NCBI RefSeq assembly: GCF_937890665.1
Contig: NZ_CALADU010000309.1
Coordinates: 1-9,370, forward strand
DNA: 9,370 bases
Origin: an uncultured Subdoligranulum sp.
GTDB lineage: Bacteria; Bacillota_A; Clostridia; Oscillospirales; Ruminococcaceae
Direction of reading: 5' to 3'
This document shows, piece by piece, positions 1-5,084 of this stretch (position 1 is the first letter of the stretch; every line of letters starts with the position of its first letter). A program made the translations under genes and the position numbers. Under the pieces are notes generated by a model. The model ran no database searches. It was not told where the DNA came from and worked only from the letters and a program-made list of their open reading frames with translations.

Positions 1-26
1 GCAAGCAGGTAAACACAGGTTATTCC

Positions 27-173
27 TTAATATCCTTTTGTTTGGGAAACTCCGCACTCCCATTTGGATACGGTTTTGTCGCTGATGGCAAGCTGGTCGG
101 CCAACTGCCGCTGGGTCAGGTTTTGGGTTCGGCGCATCTGGGCAATGAACTTCCCGGTCTTGTTTTGGTCCAT
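27..173 (-). CDS. Very short XRE-type helix-turn-helix protein, probably truncated
   Basis: This encodes 48 residues from the ATG at 173, which has a well-placed GGAGG (182-186) eight bases upstream. Residues about 8-39 form a classic XRE/Cro-type DNA-binding start: FIAQMRR, then LTQRQLADQLAISDKTVSKWE with the usual helix 2, turn and recognition helix. In this family the WE is normally followed by G-x-x-x-P-D/S-x-x-x-L and two more helices. Here the frame instead runs through an unrelated tail (CGVSQTKGY) to a TAA stop at 27-29. The fold is therefore incomplete, since XRE domains need about 55-65 residues. It may be a degraded regulator cut by a frameshift or recombination breakpoint, or less likely a genuine mini-protein. 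No family-like continuation was recognised in the other two frames down to base 1. It has its own promoter and lies beyond the terminator of the DUF3169 gene. Confidence 0.55.
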   Translation of the reverse strand: MDQNKTGKFIAQMRRTQNLTQRQLADQLAISDKTVSKWECGVSQTKGY

Positions 174-197
174 GGGGCCACCCTCCTTTCTGAGGGT

Positions 198-206
198 AGT
201 ATAGCA
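198..206 (-). promoter_or_regulatory. Extended -10 promoter for the short HTH gene
   Basis: On the minus strand TGCTATACT contains a TATACT -10 hexamer (198-203) with a TGn extension (204-206). The predicted start of transcription is close to 191, about 18 bases upstream of the ATG at 173. The -35 region at 17-bp spacing (TGTTCC) is weak, as is common for extended -10 promoters. This is a sequence call only. Confidence 0.5.
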
Positions 207-268
207 TAGGAACCGTCGCGGGAACACCCACGGACCGTAGAGTCCCCCTCTTTACCGCTGCTGTGGGC

Positions 269-301
269 TAAAAAAGCCGCCCTCCCATCAGGAGGACGGC
301 T
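269..301 (-). terminator. Rho-independent terminator after the DUF3169 gene
   Basis: On the minus strand AGCCGTCCTCC (291-301) pairs with GGAGGGCGGCT (275-285) around a 5-base loop. There are eleven pairs with one G-U wobble, followed by a T-run (bases 269-275 read as T). It lies just beyond the stop codon at 313-315, so it ends the XRE/DUF3169 transcript. On the plus strand the wobble becomes a C/A mismatch and there is no T-run, so it works in one direction. Confidence 0.85.
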
Positions 302-312
302 TGCGTTGCGTG

Positions 313-1113
313 TCATTCGGCGGAGGCTATTTGTTTGTCCGCGCGGATGCAGTGGAGCAGGTAGGTCAGTTGTCCGGCACCCCAAGGGGCCAGCGCTGCC
401 AGAATCGGCAGCGGTCCCACCGGGACAAAGATGTTGAGCAGCGCCATAACCACCCAAAGGGCCAGAGAAGTGTAGGTGGTGGCGATGTAGGCGGCGTAGG
501 CCGCTTCCCCGATGCGCCGACGCTCCGCTTCATCGCAGCTGTCATACCATTTTTTGCGGAATTTCACATCGTAAACGCTGCCCTGTTTTTCGGGGTTCAT
601 GCGGCGGGTCAGATCCACCACCCGGCGTTGCAGGTGGATGGAGAGGAACATCATTACGACACAGAAAATCGGAACCATCAGGGCTACGGAAGCTCCTACG
701 GCTCCCAGCGGCAGCAGCGAAAGGCAGAGCCCCAGCGACAGCAAAACCAGGAATTGTGTGGTGCTTGCCCAGAGCAAAGCCCAGTCCAGACGGCGTTCGA
801 TTTGCTCGGGCAGCCGCTCATCATCTCCGTCCCAACGGGCAAAGAGTGTCTGGGACTTGCGCAAGCACCACAGGGCAGCGATCACAAAAGGTACGCACAG
901 TAGCGCCACAAAGGGGAGGGCTACACTCAGCGCCAGAATGGCCGATCCGGTCAATTCTGCAGGGGAAACGGCCGCCGCCAGCCAGTTGGAAAAAATGGCA
1001 ATGAAAGCGCCGATTGCGGCCCCCAACGCAACGAACAGCAGAAATCCGGGCAGTTTGCGGCGATTCTCCTGTCTGATTTTATCCTGTTTATCCTGTTTGT
1101 CCATTGGTTTCAT
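313..1113 (-). CDS. Six-helix membrane protein, DUF3169-like
   Basis: The product is 266 residues, an integral membrane protein of unknown function. Hydrophobic stretches at about 22-48, 57-83, 115-138, 142-161, 213-231 and 234-254 suggest six transmembrane helices. Between the fourth and fifth is a charged loop with NPEKQGSVYDVKFRKKW (173-189) followed by YDSCDEAERRRIGEAAYAAY. This motif and the general length match the DUF3169 family as I remember it, in which genes are usually found directly behind a small XRE repressor, as here. The start at 1113 was chosen because AGGAGG (1120-1125) sits six bases upstream; ATGs at 1128 and 1104 are alternatives. The gene overlaps the upstream XRE gene by 26 bases, so the two are transcribed together and are probably translationally coupled. 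The very basic and polar N-terminus (KQDKQDK) reflects a 9-bp tandem repeat. No substrate or activity can be read from the sequence. Confidence 0.8.
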   Translation of the reverse strand: MKPMDKQDKQDKIRQENRRKLPGFLLFVALGAAIGAFIAIFSNWLAAAVSPAELTGSAILALSVALPFVALLCVPFVIAALWCLRKSQTLFARWDGDDERLPEQIERRLDWALLWASTTQFLVLLSLGLCLSLLPLGAVGASVALMVPIFCVVMMFLSIHLQRRVVDLTRRMNPEKQGSVYDVKFRKKWYDSCDEAERRRIGEAAYAAYIATTYTSLALWVVMALLNIFVPVGPLPILAALAPWGAGQLTYLLHCIRADKQIASAE

Positions 1114-1318
1114 GGTTATCCTCCTCATAGGTAAAAAGATCTTCCACGGTTACATTGCACAGCTTGGCCAATTTCAAGGCCAATGTGACCGAAGGGGAGT
1201 AGTCTCCTCGCTCAATCTGGCTGATGGTCTGGCGGGATACCCCTGCCATGGCGCCCATCTGTTGCTGGTTGACCCCCAGCCGGGTGCGATATTCTTTCAG
1301 GTGATTGTAAAGCGGCAT
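1088..1318 (-). CDS. Small XRE-family transcriptional regulator (YozG-like)
   Basis: The product is 76 residues, almost entirely one XRE/Cro DNA-binding domain. The helix-turn-helix is at about 17-37 (NQQQMGAMAGVSRQTISQIE), followed by the family's typical RGDYSPS and two C-terminal helices (VTLALKLAKLCNVTVEDLF, 44-62). It resembles the compact YozG/PlcR-like repressors that accompany small membrane-protein genes. The ATG at 1318 fits the normal domain start and has a purine-rich GGAAAGAAG upstream; in-frame ATGs further up would add a tail unlike the family. The gene is first in a two-gene operon with the DUF3169-like membrane protein, overlapping it by 26 bases. Its promoter carries three perfect TGACAA-N6-TTGTCA palindromes, so autorepression is the natural inference: a dimer binding each palindrome would block the promoter. 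The effector, if any, is unknown. Confidence 0.9.
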   Translation of the reverse strand: MPLYNHLKEYRTRLGVNQQQMGAMAGVSRQTISQIERGDYSPSVTLALKLAKLCNVTVEDLFTYEEDNHETNGQTG

Positions 1319-1350
1319 CCATCCATCTTCTTTCCAACATGAGGTTGAAT

Positions 1351-1368
1351 TGACAAGAAACTTTGTCA
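1351..1368 (-). promoter_or_regulatory. Operator 1, TGACAA-N6-TTGTCA palindrome
   Basis: This is a perfect inverted repeat of TGACAA and TTGTCA with spacer GAAACT, in the transcribed leader about 20-37 bases downstream of the predicted start. Its centre lies 21 bp (two helical turns) from that of operator 2, so repressors on both would sit on the same DNA face. It is the likely site for the XRE protein encoded just downstream. Confidence 0.75.
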
Positions 1369-1371
1369 TAG

Positions 1372-1389
1372 TGACAACTATACTTGTCA
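1372..1389 (-). promoter_or_regulatory. Operator 2, TGACAA-N6-TTGTCA palindrome over the start site
   Basis: This has the same half-sites with spacer CTATAC. It begins six bases downstream of the -10 box and covers the predicted transcription start near 1388. Occupancy would block open-complex formation or promoter escape. Confidence 0.78.
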
Positions 1390-1394
1390 TTTTA

Positions 1395-1423
1395 AGTATA
1401 ACACTGACAAGAAAAGTTGTCAA
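1395..1423 (-). promoter_or_regulatory. Consensus sigma-A promoter of the XRE/DUF3169 operon
   Basis: On the minus strand TTGACA (1418-1423) and TATACT (1395-1400) are separated by exactly 17 bases. That is a perfect -35 box and a near-perfect -10 box. Transcription would begin near 1388 and leave a leader of roughly 70 bases before the ATG at 1318. The promoter is interleaved with three operator palindromes, as expected for a strong promoter held down by a repressor. Confidence 0.88.
1405..1422 (-). promoter_or_regulatory. Operator 3, TGACAA-N6-TTGTCA palindrome over the -35 box
   Basis: This has the same half-sites with spacer GAAAAG. The outer half-site overlaps five of the six -35 bases and the inner half lies in the promoter spacer. 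Its centre is 33 bp (about three helical turns) from that of operator 2. Binding here would directly exclude RNA polymerase. Confidence 0.78.
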
Positions 1424-1432
1424 TGGGCCCGC

Positions 1433-1476
1433 AAAAAAAGACCGCCCTTCCTTTGGGGGGAAGAACGGTCTTTTTT
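1433..1476 (-). terminator. Strong hairpin terminator after the DUF4358-like gene
   Basis: AAAAAAGACCG (1434-1444) is perfectly complementary to CGGTCTTTTTT (1466-1476), and an inner CTTCC/GGAAG can extend the stem. The hairpin has A/T runs on both outer flanks, so it could stop transcription from either direction. It lies 20 bases beyond the lipoprotein stop codon and insulates that operon from the XRE promoter, which starts within 10 bases on the other side. Confidence 0.88.
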
Positions 1477-1495
1477 GTCGGTTTATCCAATGGGA

Positions 1496-2134
1496 TTAGG
1501 CCTCGGCGTCCTTGCTGTTTTCATAGTCAAAGGTCACGCCCAGTGCCTCGGGGGCAGCAGCCATCAGCGCGTCCACATCGGCCAACTCGCTGTTGCTCAT
1601 CACAAACAGCACCTTGTCGCCAAAGGTGGCCACCCGGGCTTTGTCAGCCATCACACAGACCCATTTGTTCATCTGGACGTTGTTCAGCACAGCGTCCGCG
1701 ATGGTTTGGGCATCGACCTCGTCCTTGACCCGCAACAACACCAGACTGTATGCCTGACTGCCGGTCATCGACTCGGACAAAACACCGGCATCCACCTTGG
1801 CAGCCTGTTCAGGGCTAAGACCAGTGTTGTAGGTGCACCAGCTCTCGTCAGTCAGGTCCACAGCGCTGGTGGTCATCATCATCAGTTCCACCGGATAAGC
1901 GGTGTAGAGCTTGTCCACCATCTCGCTGAGTTCGGCATCGGCGGTCAGCTCTTCGCCGGTCTCCGGCGTTACGGCCATATCGGAGTCGGAAGTGTCCCCG
2001 TCCGGTGTGGCGGGCTGACTCATCACGTCGTCAGGCAACGGGGTAGGCGTGGCTTCAGCGGGCTCTTTGGCACTGCCGCAGGCGGTCAGGGCCAGAGCGG
2101 CCAATAAACTCAGACAAATCCATGCTTTTTTCAT
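1496..2134 (-). CDS. Secreted lipoprotein with a DUF4358-like domain
   Basis: The product is 212 residues. The N-terminus (MKKAWICLSLLAALALTAC) is a lipoprotein signal peptide with lipobox LTAC and the modified cysteine at 19. The mature protein should be anchored to the outer face of the membrane. A low-complexity linker rich in Pro, Thr, Glu and Asp (21-62) is followed by a compact domain (about 63-200) containing KLYTAYPVELMMMTT, YNTGLSPEQAAKVDAGV and VTFGDKV-like segments, typical of the Clostridia family DUF4358, whose function is unknown. The ATG at 2134 has AAAGGAA upstream and places the signal peptide at the very start. The start overlaps the cyclo-ligase stop as ATGA, so it is second in that operon and probably translationally coupled. 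The family call rests on remembered similarity; the lipoprotein call is directly visible. Confidence 0.82.
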   Translation of the reverse strand: MKKAWICLSLLAALALTACGSAKEPAEATPTPLPDDVMSQPATPDGDTSDSDMAVTPETGEELTADAELSEMVDKLYTAYPVELMMMTTSAVDLTDESWCTYNTGLSPEQAAKVDAGVLSESMTGSQAYSLVLLRVKDEVDAQTIADAVLNNVQMNKWVCVMADKARVATFGDKVLFVMSNSELADVDALMAAAPEALGVTFDYENSKDAEA

Positions 2135-2679
2135 ACAAGGGTTCCTTTCTCGGTTAAAATTTCTTCGGGGGCAAAGCGAACATCCCAGCTGTCGGCAGGC
2201 ACCTCGGGCAGAATCAGTGCCGAGGGGCAAAGCAGCAACCGGCTGCCTTTAGCATGCGCCAAAAACCGGTCATAATACCCGCCGCCGCGGCCCAACCGCA
2301 CACCGTCTGGACTTACTGCTAAGCAAGGGATCAGCAGCAGTGCCTCCTCCGGTGGGCGGACGGCGGGACAATCGGCCGGCGGTTCAAGGATGCCAAAGGC
2401 GCCCCGCTGTAAAAGTGCCAGATCAGGAATTTCCACCCAGTCCATGCAGCCCGCTTCCGCTACCCGGGGCAGCAGCAAGCGCTTGCCATCCGCCAACGTC
2501 TGCCGCAAGATCGGCATGGTATCGGGCTCATCGGACAGAGCGGCAAAGGCCAGCACCGTTTGGGCATGCTGCCAACAAGGCAGGGCGAACAATGCCTGCG
2601 CCATTTCGCAGCCAATGCGTTCCCGGTCCATCGCTGCACGCAGCGTTTTGGCGTGGGTACGCACTTCCCGTTTGGTCAT
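2131..2679 (-). CDS. 5-formyltetrahydrofolate cyclo-ligase
   Basis: The product is 182 residues, the normal length for the family. The enzyme uses ATP to turn 5-formyl-THF into 5,10-methenyl-THF in the cytoplasm, recycling a storage or inhibitory folate into the one-carbon pool. The hallmark is at residues 126-140, GVRLGRGGGYYDRFL, the conserved glycine-rich nucleotide/folate site, preceded by LLIPCLAVSPD. The basic N-terminus (KREVRTHAKTLRAAM) matches the usual KxxLR start that contacts ATP. The ATG at 2679 was chosen because AAGGAAGGG lies at suitable distance; an ATG two codons upstream (2685) is too close to it. The gene is first in an operon with the lipoprotein downstream. E. coli calls this gene fau (ygfA) and B. 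subtilis yqgN. Confidence 0.93.
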   Translation of the reverse strand: MTKREVRTHAKTLRAAMDRERIGCEMAQALFALPCWQHAQTVLAFAALSDEPDTMPILRQTLADGKRLLLPRVAEAGCMDWVEIPDLALLQRGAFGILEPPADCPAVRPPEEALLLIPCLAVSPDGVRLGRGGGYYDRFLAHAKGSRLLLCPSALILPEVPADSWDVRFAPEEILTEKGTLV

Positions 2680-2709
2680 GGGCATCCCTTCCTTTTCCGG
2701 TTTGGGGCT

Positions 2710-2738
2710 ATTATACCACAGGTCCGCGTTGCTGGCAA
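2710..2738 (-). promoter_or_regulatory. Promoter of the cyclo-ligase/lipoprotein operon
   Basis: On the minus strand TTGCCA (2733-2738) and TATAAT (2710-2715) are 17 bases apart, and the -10 box has a TGG extension. The predicted start is near 2703, giving a leader of about 24 bases. The promoter is divergent from the polysaccharide operon promoter, with about 60 bp between the two -35 boxes. Confidence 0.85.
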
Positions 2739-2796
2739 GTAACAAAAATTCTACACGGTATACAGAGAAAAATGCAGGCAAACCGAAGTGTCCATC

Positions 2797-2825
2797 TTGC
2801 CCCTAGAGGGAAAATAGAGTATAAT
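2797..2825 (+). promoter_or_regulatory. Promoter of the polysaccharide operon
   Basis: TTGCCC (2797-2802) and TATAAT (2820-2825) are separated by 17 bases. The predicted start is near 2832, leaving an A/T-rich leader of about 80 bases before the rmlC start at 2911. No other convincing promoter is seen between genes further down, so this one is likely to serve all five genes. Confidence 0.82.
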
Positions 2826-2910
2826 ATATGCTGTATTGTTATGCGTTAAGATGCGATTTAAGAAACTGATTTTCTGAAAATTGTGTAGGAAGTAAAGGAG
2901 CAGACCAACC

Positions 2911-3477
2911 ATGGGTAAGTTTAATTTTATCAAGACCGAAATTCCCGAGGTACAGATCATCGAACCCACCGTATTCGGTGACGACCGGGGCTATTTTATG
3001 GAAACCTACCAGATCGATGACTTTGCGGCGGCAGGCATCGACAAGCCCTTCGTGCAGGACAACCAGAGCCGTTCCACCAAGGGCGTGCTGCGGGGTCTGC
3101 ATTTCCAGAAGAACCATACGCAGGGCAAACTGGTGCGGGTGACGCTGGGCGAAGTGTTTGACGTGGCGGTGGACTGCCGTCCCCACAGTGCTACCTTTGG
3201 CAAATGGGTGGGCGTGACCCTCTCGGCGGACAACAAGAAGATGCTCTATATCCCCGAAGGCTTTGCCCACGGCTTTGTGGTGCTGTCCGACGTGGCAGAG
3301 TTCTGCTACAAGTGCACCGATGTGTATGATCCTACTTCGGAGGGCGGCATCCCCTACGACGACCCCACGGTGAATGTGCAGTGGCCGGATTGCGGCTGCG
3401 AGCATAAGACCAGCGCTAAGGACAAAGAGCACACCCCCTTTGCGGAACAGAAGTTCGAATTTTTCGAGAAGTACTAA
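2911..3477 (+). CDS. rfbC: dTDP-4-dehydrorhamnose 3,5-epimerase
   Basis: The product is 188 residues, full length for RmlC. The enzyme inverts C3 and C5 of dTDP-4-keto-6-deoxy-D-glucose to give dTDP-4-keto-L-rhamnose, the third step of dTDP-L-rhamnose synthesis, in the cytoplasm. Family marks include DDRGYFMETY (24-33), QDNQSRSTKGVLRGLHFQ (49-66) with the catalytic-base histidine at 64, the substrate-binding lysine at 73 (QGKLVRV), and YIPEGFAHGF (113-122) of the cupin fold. They continue with the YKCTDVYDP segment carrying the active-site tyrosine region, and IPYDDP/VQWP near the end. AAGGAG at 2895-2900 supports the ATG. It is first in the operon, and the ABC exporter permease begins nine bases after its stop. 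The other rhamnose genes (rmlA, rmlB, rmlD) are not in this window, so the substrate must come from elsewhere. Confidence 0.95.
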   Translation: MGKFNFIKTEIPEVQIIEPTVFGDDRGYFMETYQIDDFAAAGIDKPFVQDNQSRSTKGVLRGLHFQKNHTQGKLVRVTLGEVFDVAVDCRPHSATFGKWVGVTLSADNKKMLYIPEGFAHGFVVLSDVAEFCYKCTDVYDPTSEGGIPYDDPTVNVQWPDCGCEHKTSAKDKEHTPFAEQKFEFFEKY

Positions 3478-3486
3478 GGAGTTACC

Positions 3487-4287
3487 GTGCAAAGTTTCAA
3501 AAACAGTTTTGCAAGTTTCTGGAAGTACCGTTACCTGCTGCAGAACCTGATCACCCGAGACTTCAAGCTCAAATACCGCCGCAGTGTGCTGGGTGTGGCT
3601 TGGAGTGTGTTGAACCCGCTGTTGACCTGTCTGGTCATGTTTTTGGTCTTTGATTCCATTATGAAGGGCCTGCGGGGAGAAGGCATCCCGAACTTTGCCG
3701 GCTTCCTGATCATCGGCCAGTTGCTTTTTAACTTCTTCCGGGAATCCACCAGCATGGCTATGGAAAGCGTGCTGAAAAATGCGCCGCTGCTGCGCAAGGT
3801 GTATATCCCGAAGTACATTTTCCCCATGGAAAAATGCTGCTTTGCGTTGGTCAACTGTGCTTTCAGCTTTATTGCGTTGGTGATCGTCTTTGTCATCACC
3901 TGGACGCCGGTAAGCTGGTCTACGGCATGGATAGCCCTCTACCCGCTGATCATGCTCTTCTTTTTCAGTCTGGGCATTGGCTTGTTGCTGTCGGCGCTCT
4001 ACGTCTTTGTGCGGGACATCATGCACATCTGGGAAGTGTTCTGCACACTGCTGGTCTATGCCAGTGCGATTTTCTATGATCCCGAAACTCTTTCTGGCAT
4101 TATGCAGCGGCTCATCCATATCAATCCCATGTACTGGTACATTACGGCGTTCCGCCGCTGCGTACTGTGGGGACAAGGGCTGGACGCCACCATGTTGACG
4201 GTCTGCTTCCTCTGTGCCGCCGTGAGCATGGCGCTGGGCATCGTGGTCTTTAAGAAAAATCAGGACAAGTTTGTCCTGTACATGTAA
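3487..4287 (+). CDS. ABC-2 type polysaccharide export permease (Wzm/TagG-like)
   Basis: The product is 266 residues starting at GTG, with AAGGAG (3476-3481) five bases upstream. This is the membrane half of an ABC transporter that moves a lipid-linked polysaccharide or teichoic-acid-like chain across the cytoplasmic membrane. The N-terminal amphipathic stretch LITRDFKLKYRRSVLGVAWS (21-40) followed by VLNPL is the family signature of TagG/Wzm/RfbA-type permeases. Six hydrophobic helices follow, at about 40-58, 68-88, 115-138, 146-172, 181-197 and 236-256. The HINPMYWYI motif near 211-219 is also characteristic. The ATPase partner starts 12 bases downstream. With glycosyltransferases in the same operon, the cargo is a surface glycan, probably containing rhamnose given rfbC. 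Confidence 0.92.
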   Translation: MQSFKNSFASFWKYRYLLQNLITRDFKLKYRRSVLGVAWSVLNPLLTCLVMFLVFDSIMKGLRGEGIPNFAGFLIIGQLLFNFFRESTSMAMESVLKNAPLLRKVYIPKYIFPMEKCCFALVNCAFSFIALVIVFVITWTPVSWSTAWIALYPLIMLFFFSLGIGLLLSALYVFVRDIMHIWEVFCTLLVYASAIFYDPETLSGIMQRLIHINPMYWYITAFRRCVLWGQGLDATMLTVCFLCAAVSMALGIVVFKKNQDKFVLYM

Positions 4288-4299
4288 GGGGGCGCACCT

Positions 4300-5076
4300 A
4301 TGGCAGCAGAACAGCCGATCATCTCCATCGAACATGTCTCGATGCGCTTCAATCTGGCGAAGGAAAAGCACGAAAGCCTGAAGGAATACTTCGTGGCTTT
4401 GATGCACGGTGGGGTGCGCTTCGACGAATTTTTTGCGCTGGATGATGTCAGCTTCGACATCATGCCCGGCGATTTCTACGGCCTTATCGGTCTGAACGGC
4501 AGCGGAAAGAGTACGCTGCTCAAGATCATTTCCGGCGTGTACAAGCCTTCCACCGGCAAGGTGACGGTGCGGGGGACCATCGCGCCCCTCATCGAGCTGG
4601 GCGCCGGTTTTGATATGGACCTTACCGCCCGGGAGAATATCTACCTCAACGGCACGGTGCTGGGCTATACCCCCAAATACATCGACTCCAAATTCGATGA
4701 CATTGTGGAATTCAGCGAACTGAAAGATTTCCTCGATGTTCCGCTGAAAAACTATTCTTCCGGTATGGTGGCTCGTCTGGCTTTTGCGGTGGCTACCATG
4801 ACCAAACCGGACATCCTCATCGCTGACGAGATTTTGTCGGTGGGTGACTTCCTGTTTCAGGAAAAATGCGAGCGCCGTATGGCGGAGCTGCTCTCCGGCG
4901 GCACGACGGTGATTCTCGTCAGCCATTCCATCGACCAGATCGAACGGATGTGCAACAAGGTGGCATGGCTGGACCATGGCCATCTGCGCCGCAACGGACC
5001 CACCGCCGAGATCACGGCGGAATACCGCAAATTTGAGAAAAAGGACGCCATGCCCGCCAAGCGGACGGAGGAATGA
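4300..5076 (+). CDS. ABC transporter ATPase for polysaccharide export (Wzt/TagH-like)
   Basis: The product is 258 residues. Walker A is GLNGSGKST (64-72), the signature motif is YSSGM (152-156), Walker B is ILIADE (172-177) with the catalytic glutamate at 177, and the switch histidine is in VSHS (209). The inserted segment before Walker A (KEKHESLKEYFVAL, 21-34) and GTIAPLIELGAGFDMDLTARENIYL-type wording (92-116) are specific to the polysaccharide/teichoic acid export branch. It powers the preceding permease. The protein ends soon after the nucleotide-binding domain, so it lacks the C-terminal glycan-binding domain of E. coli O9a Wzt. Export is then unlikely to depend on recognising a modified chain end through this protein. 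AAGGGGG upstream supports the start; its stop codon overlaps an ATG (ATGA) of the next frame. Confidence 0.94.
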   Translation: MAAEQPIISIEHVSMRFNLAKEKHESLKEYFVALMHGGVRFDEFFALDDVSFDIMPGDFYGLIGLNGSGKSTLLKIISGVYKPSTGKVTVRGTIAPLIELGAGFDMDLTARENIYLNGTVLGYTPKYIDSKFDDIVEFSELKDFLDVPLKNYSSGMVARLAFAVATMTKPDILIADEILSVGDFLFQEKCERRMAELLSGGTTVILVSHSIDQIERMCNKVAWLDHGHLRRNGPTAEITAEYRKFEKKDAMPAKRTEE

Positions 5077-5084
5077 GGCCATCC

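Noticed and set aside
301..1342. Plus-strand open frames of 200 and 247 codons over the DUF3169 and XRE genes
   Set aside because: Their composition is Arg/Ser/Gln-rich with no domain, they lack good ribosome sites, and they lie opposite well-supported minus-strand genes.
1351..1422. The three spaced palindromes as a short CRISPR-like array
   Set aside because: The repeat units are 18-bp palindromes with gaps of 3 and 15 bases, far too short and uneven for repeats and spacers, and they overlap a promoter.
1088..1423. A longer 111-residue XRE protein starting at 1423
   Set aside because: The added 35 residues would be encoded by the -10 box, operators and leader, upstream of or across the predicted transcription start. 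The domain begins normally at 1318.
1475..2107. A 210-codon plus-strand open frame opposite the lipoprotein gene
   Set aside because: The minus strand has a textbook lipoprotein signal, ribosome site, coupling and terminator; the plus frame starts inside the terminator hairpin region and matches no family I know.
2861..2875. A small hairpin (AGAAA/TTTCT) in the rfbC leader as a riboswitch or attenuator
   Set aside because: The stem is only five A/T-rich pairs and no alternative structure, T-run or known aptamer motif is visible.
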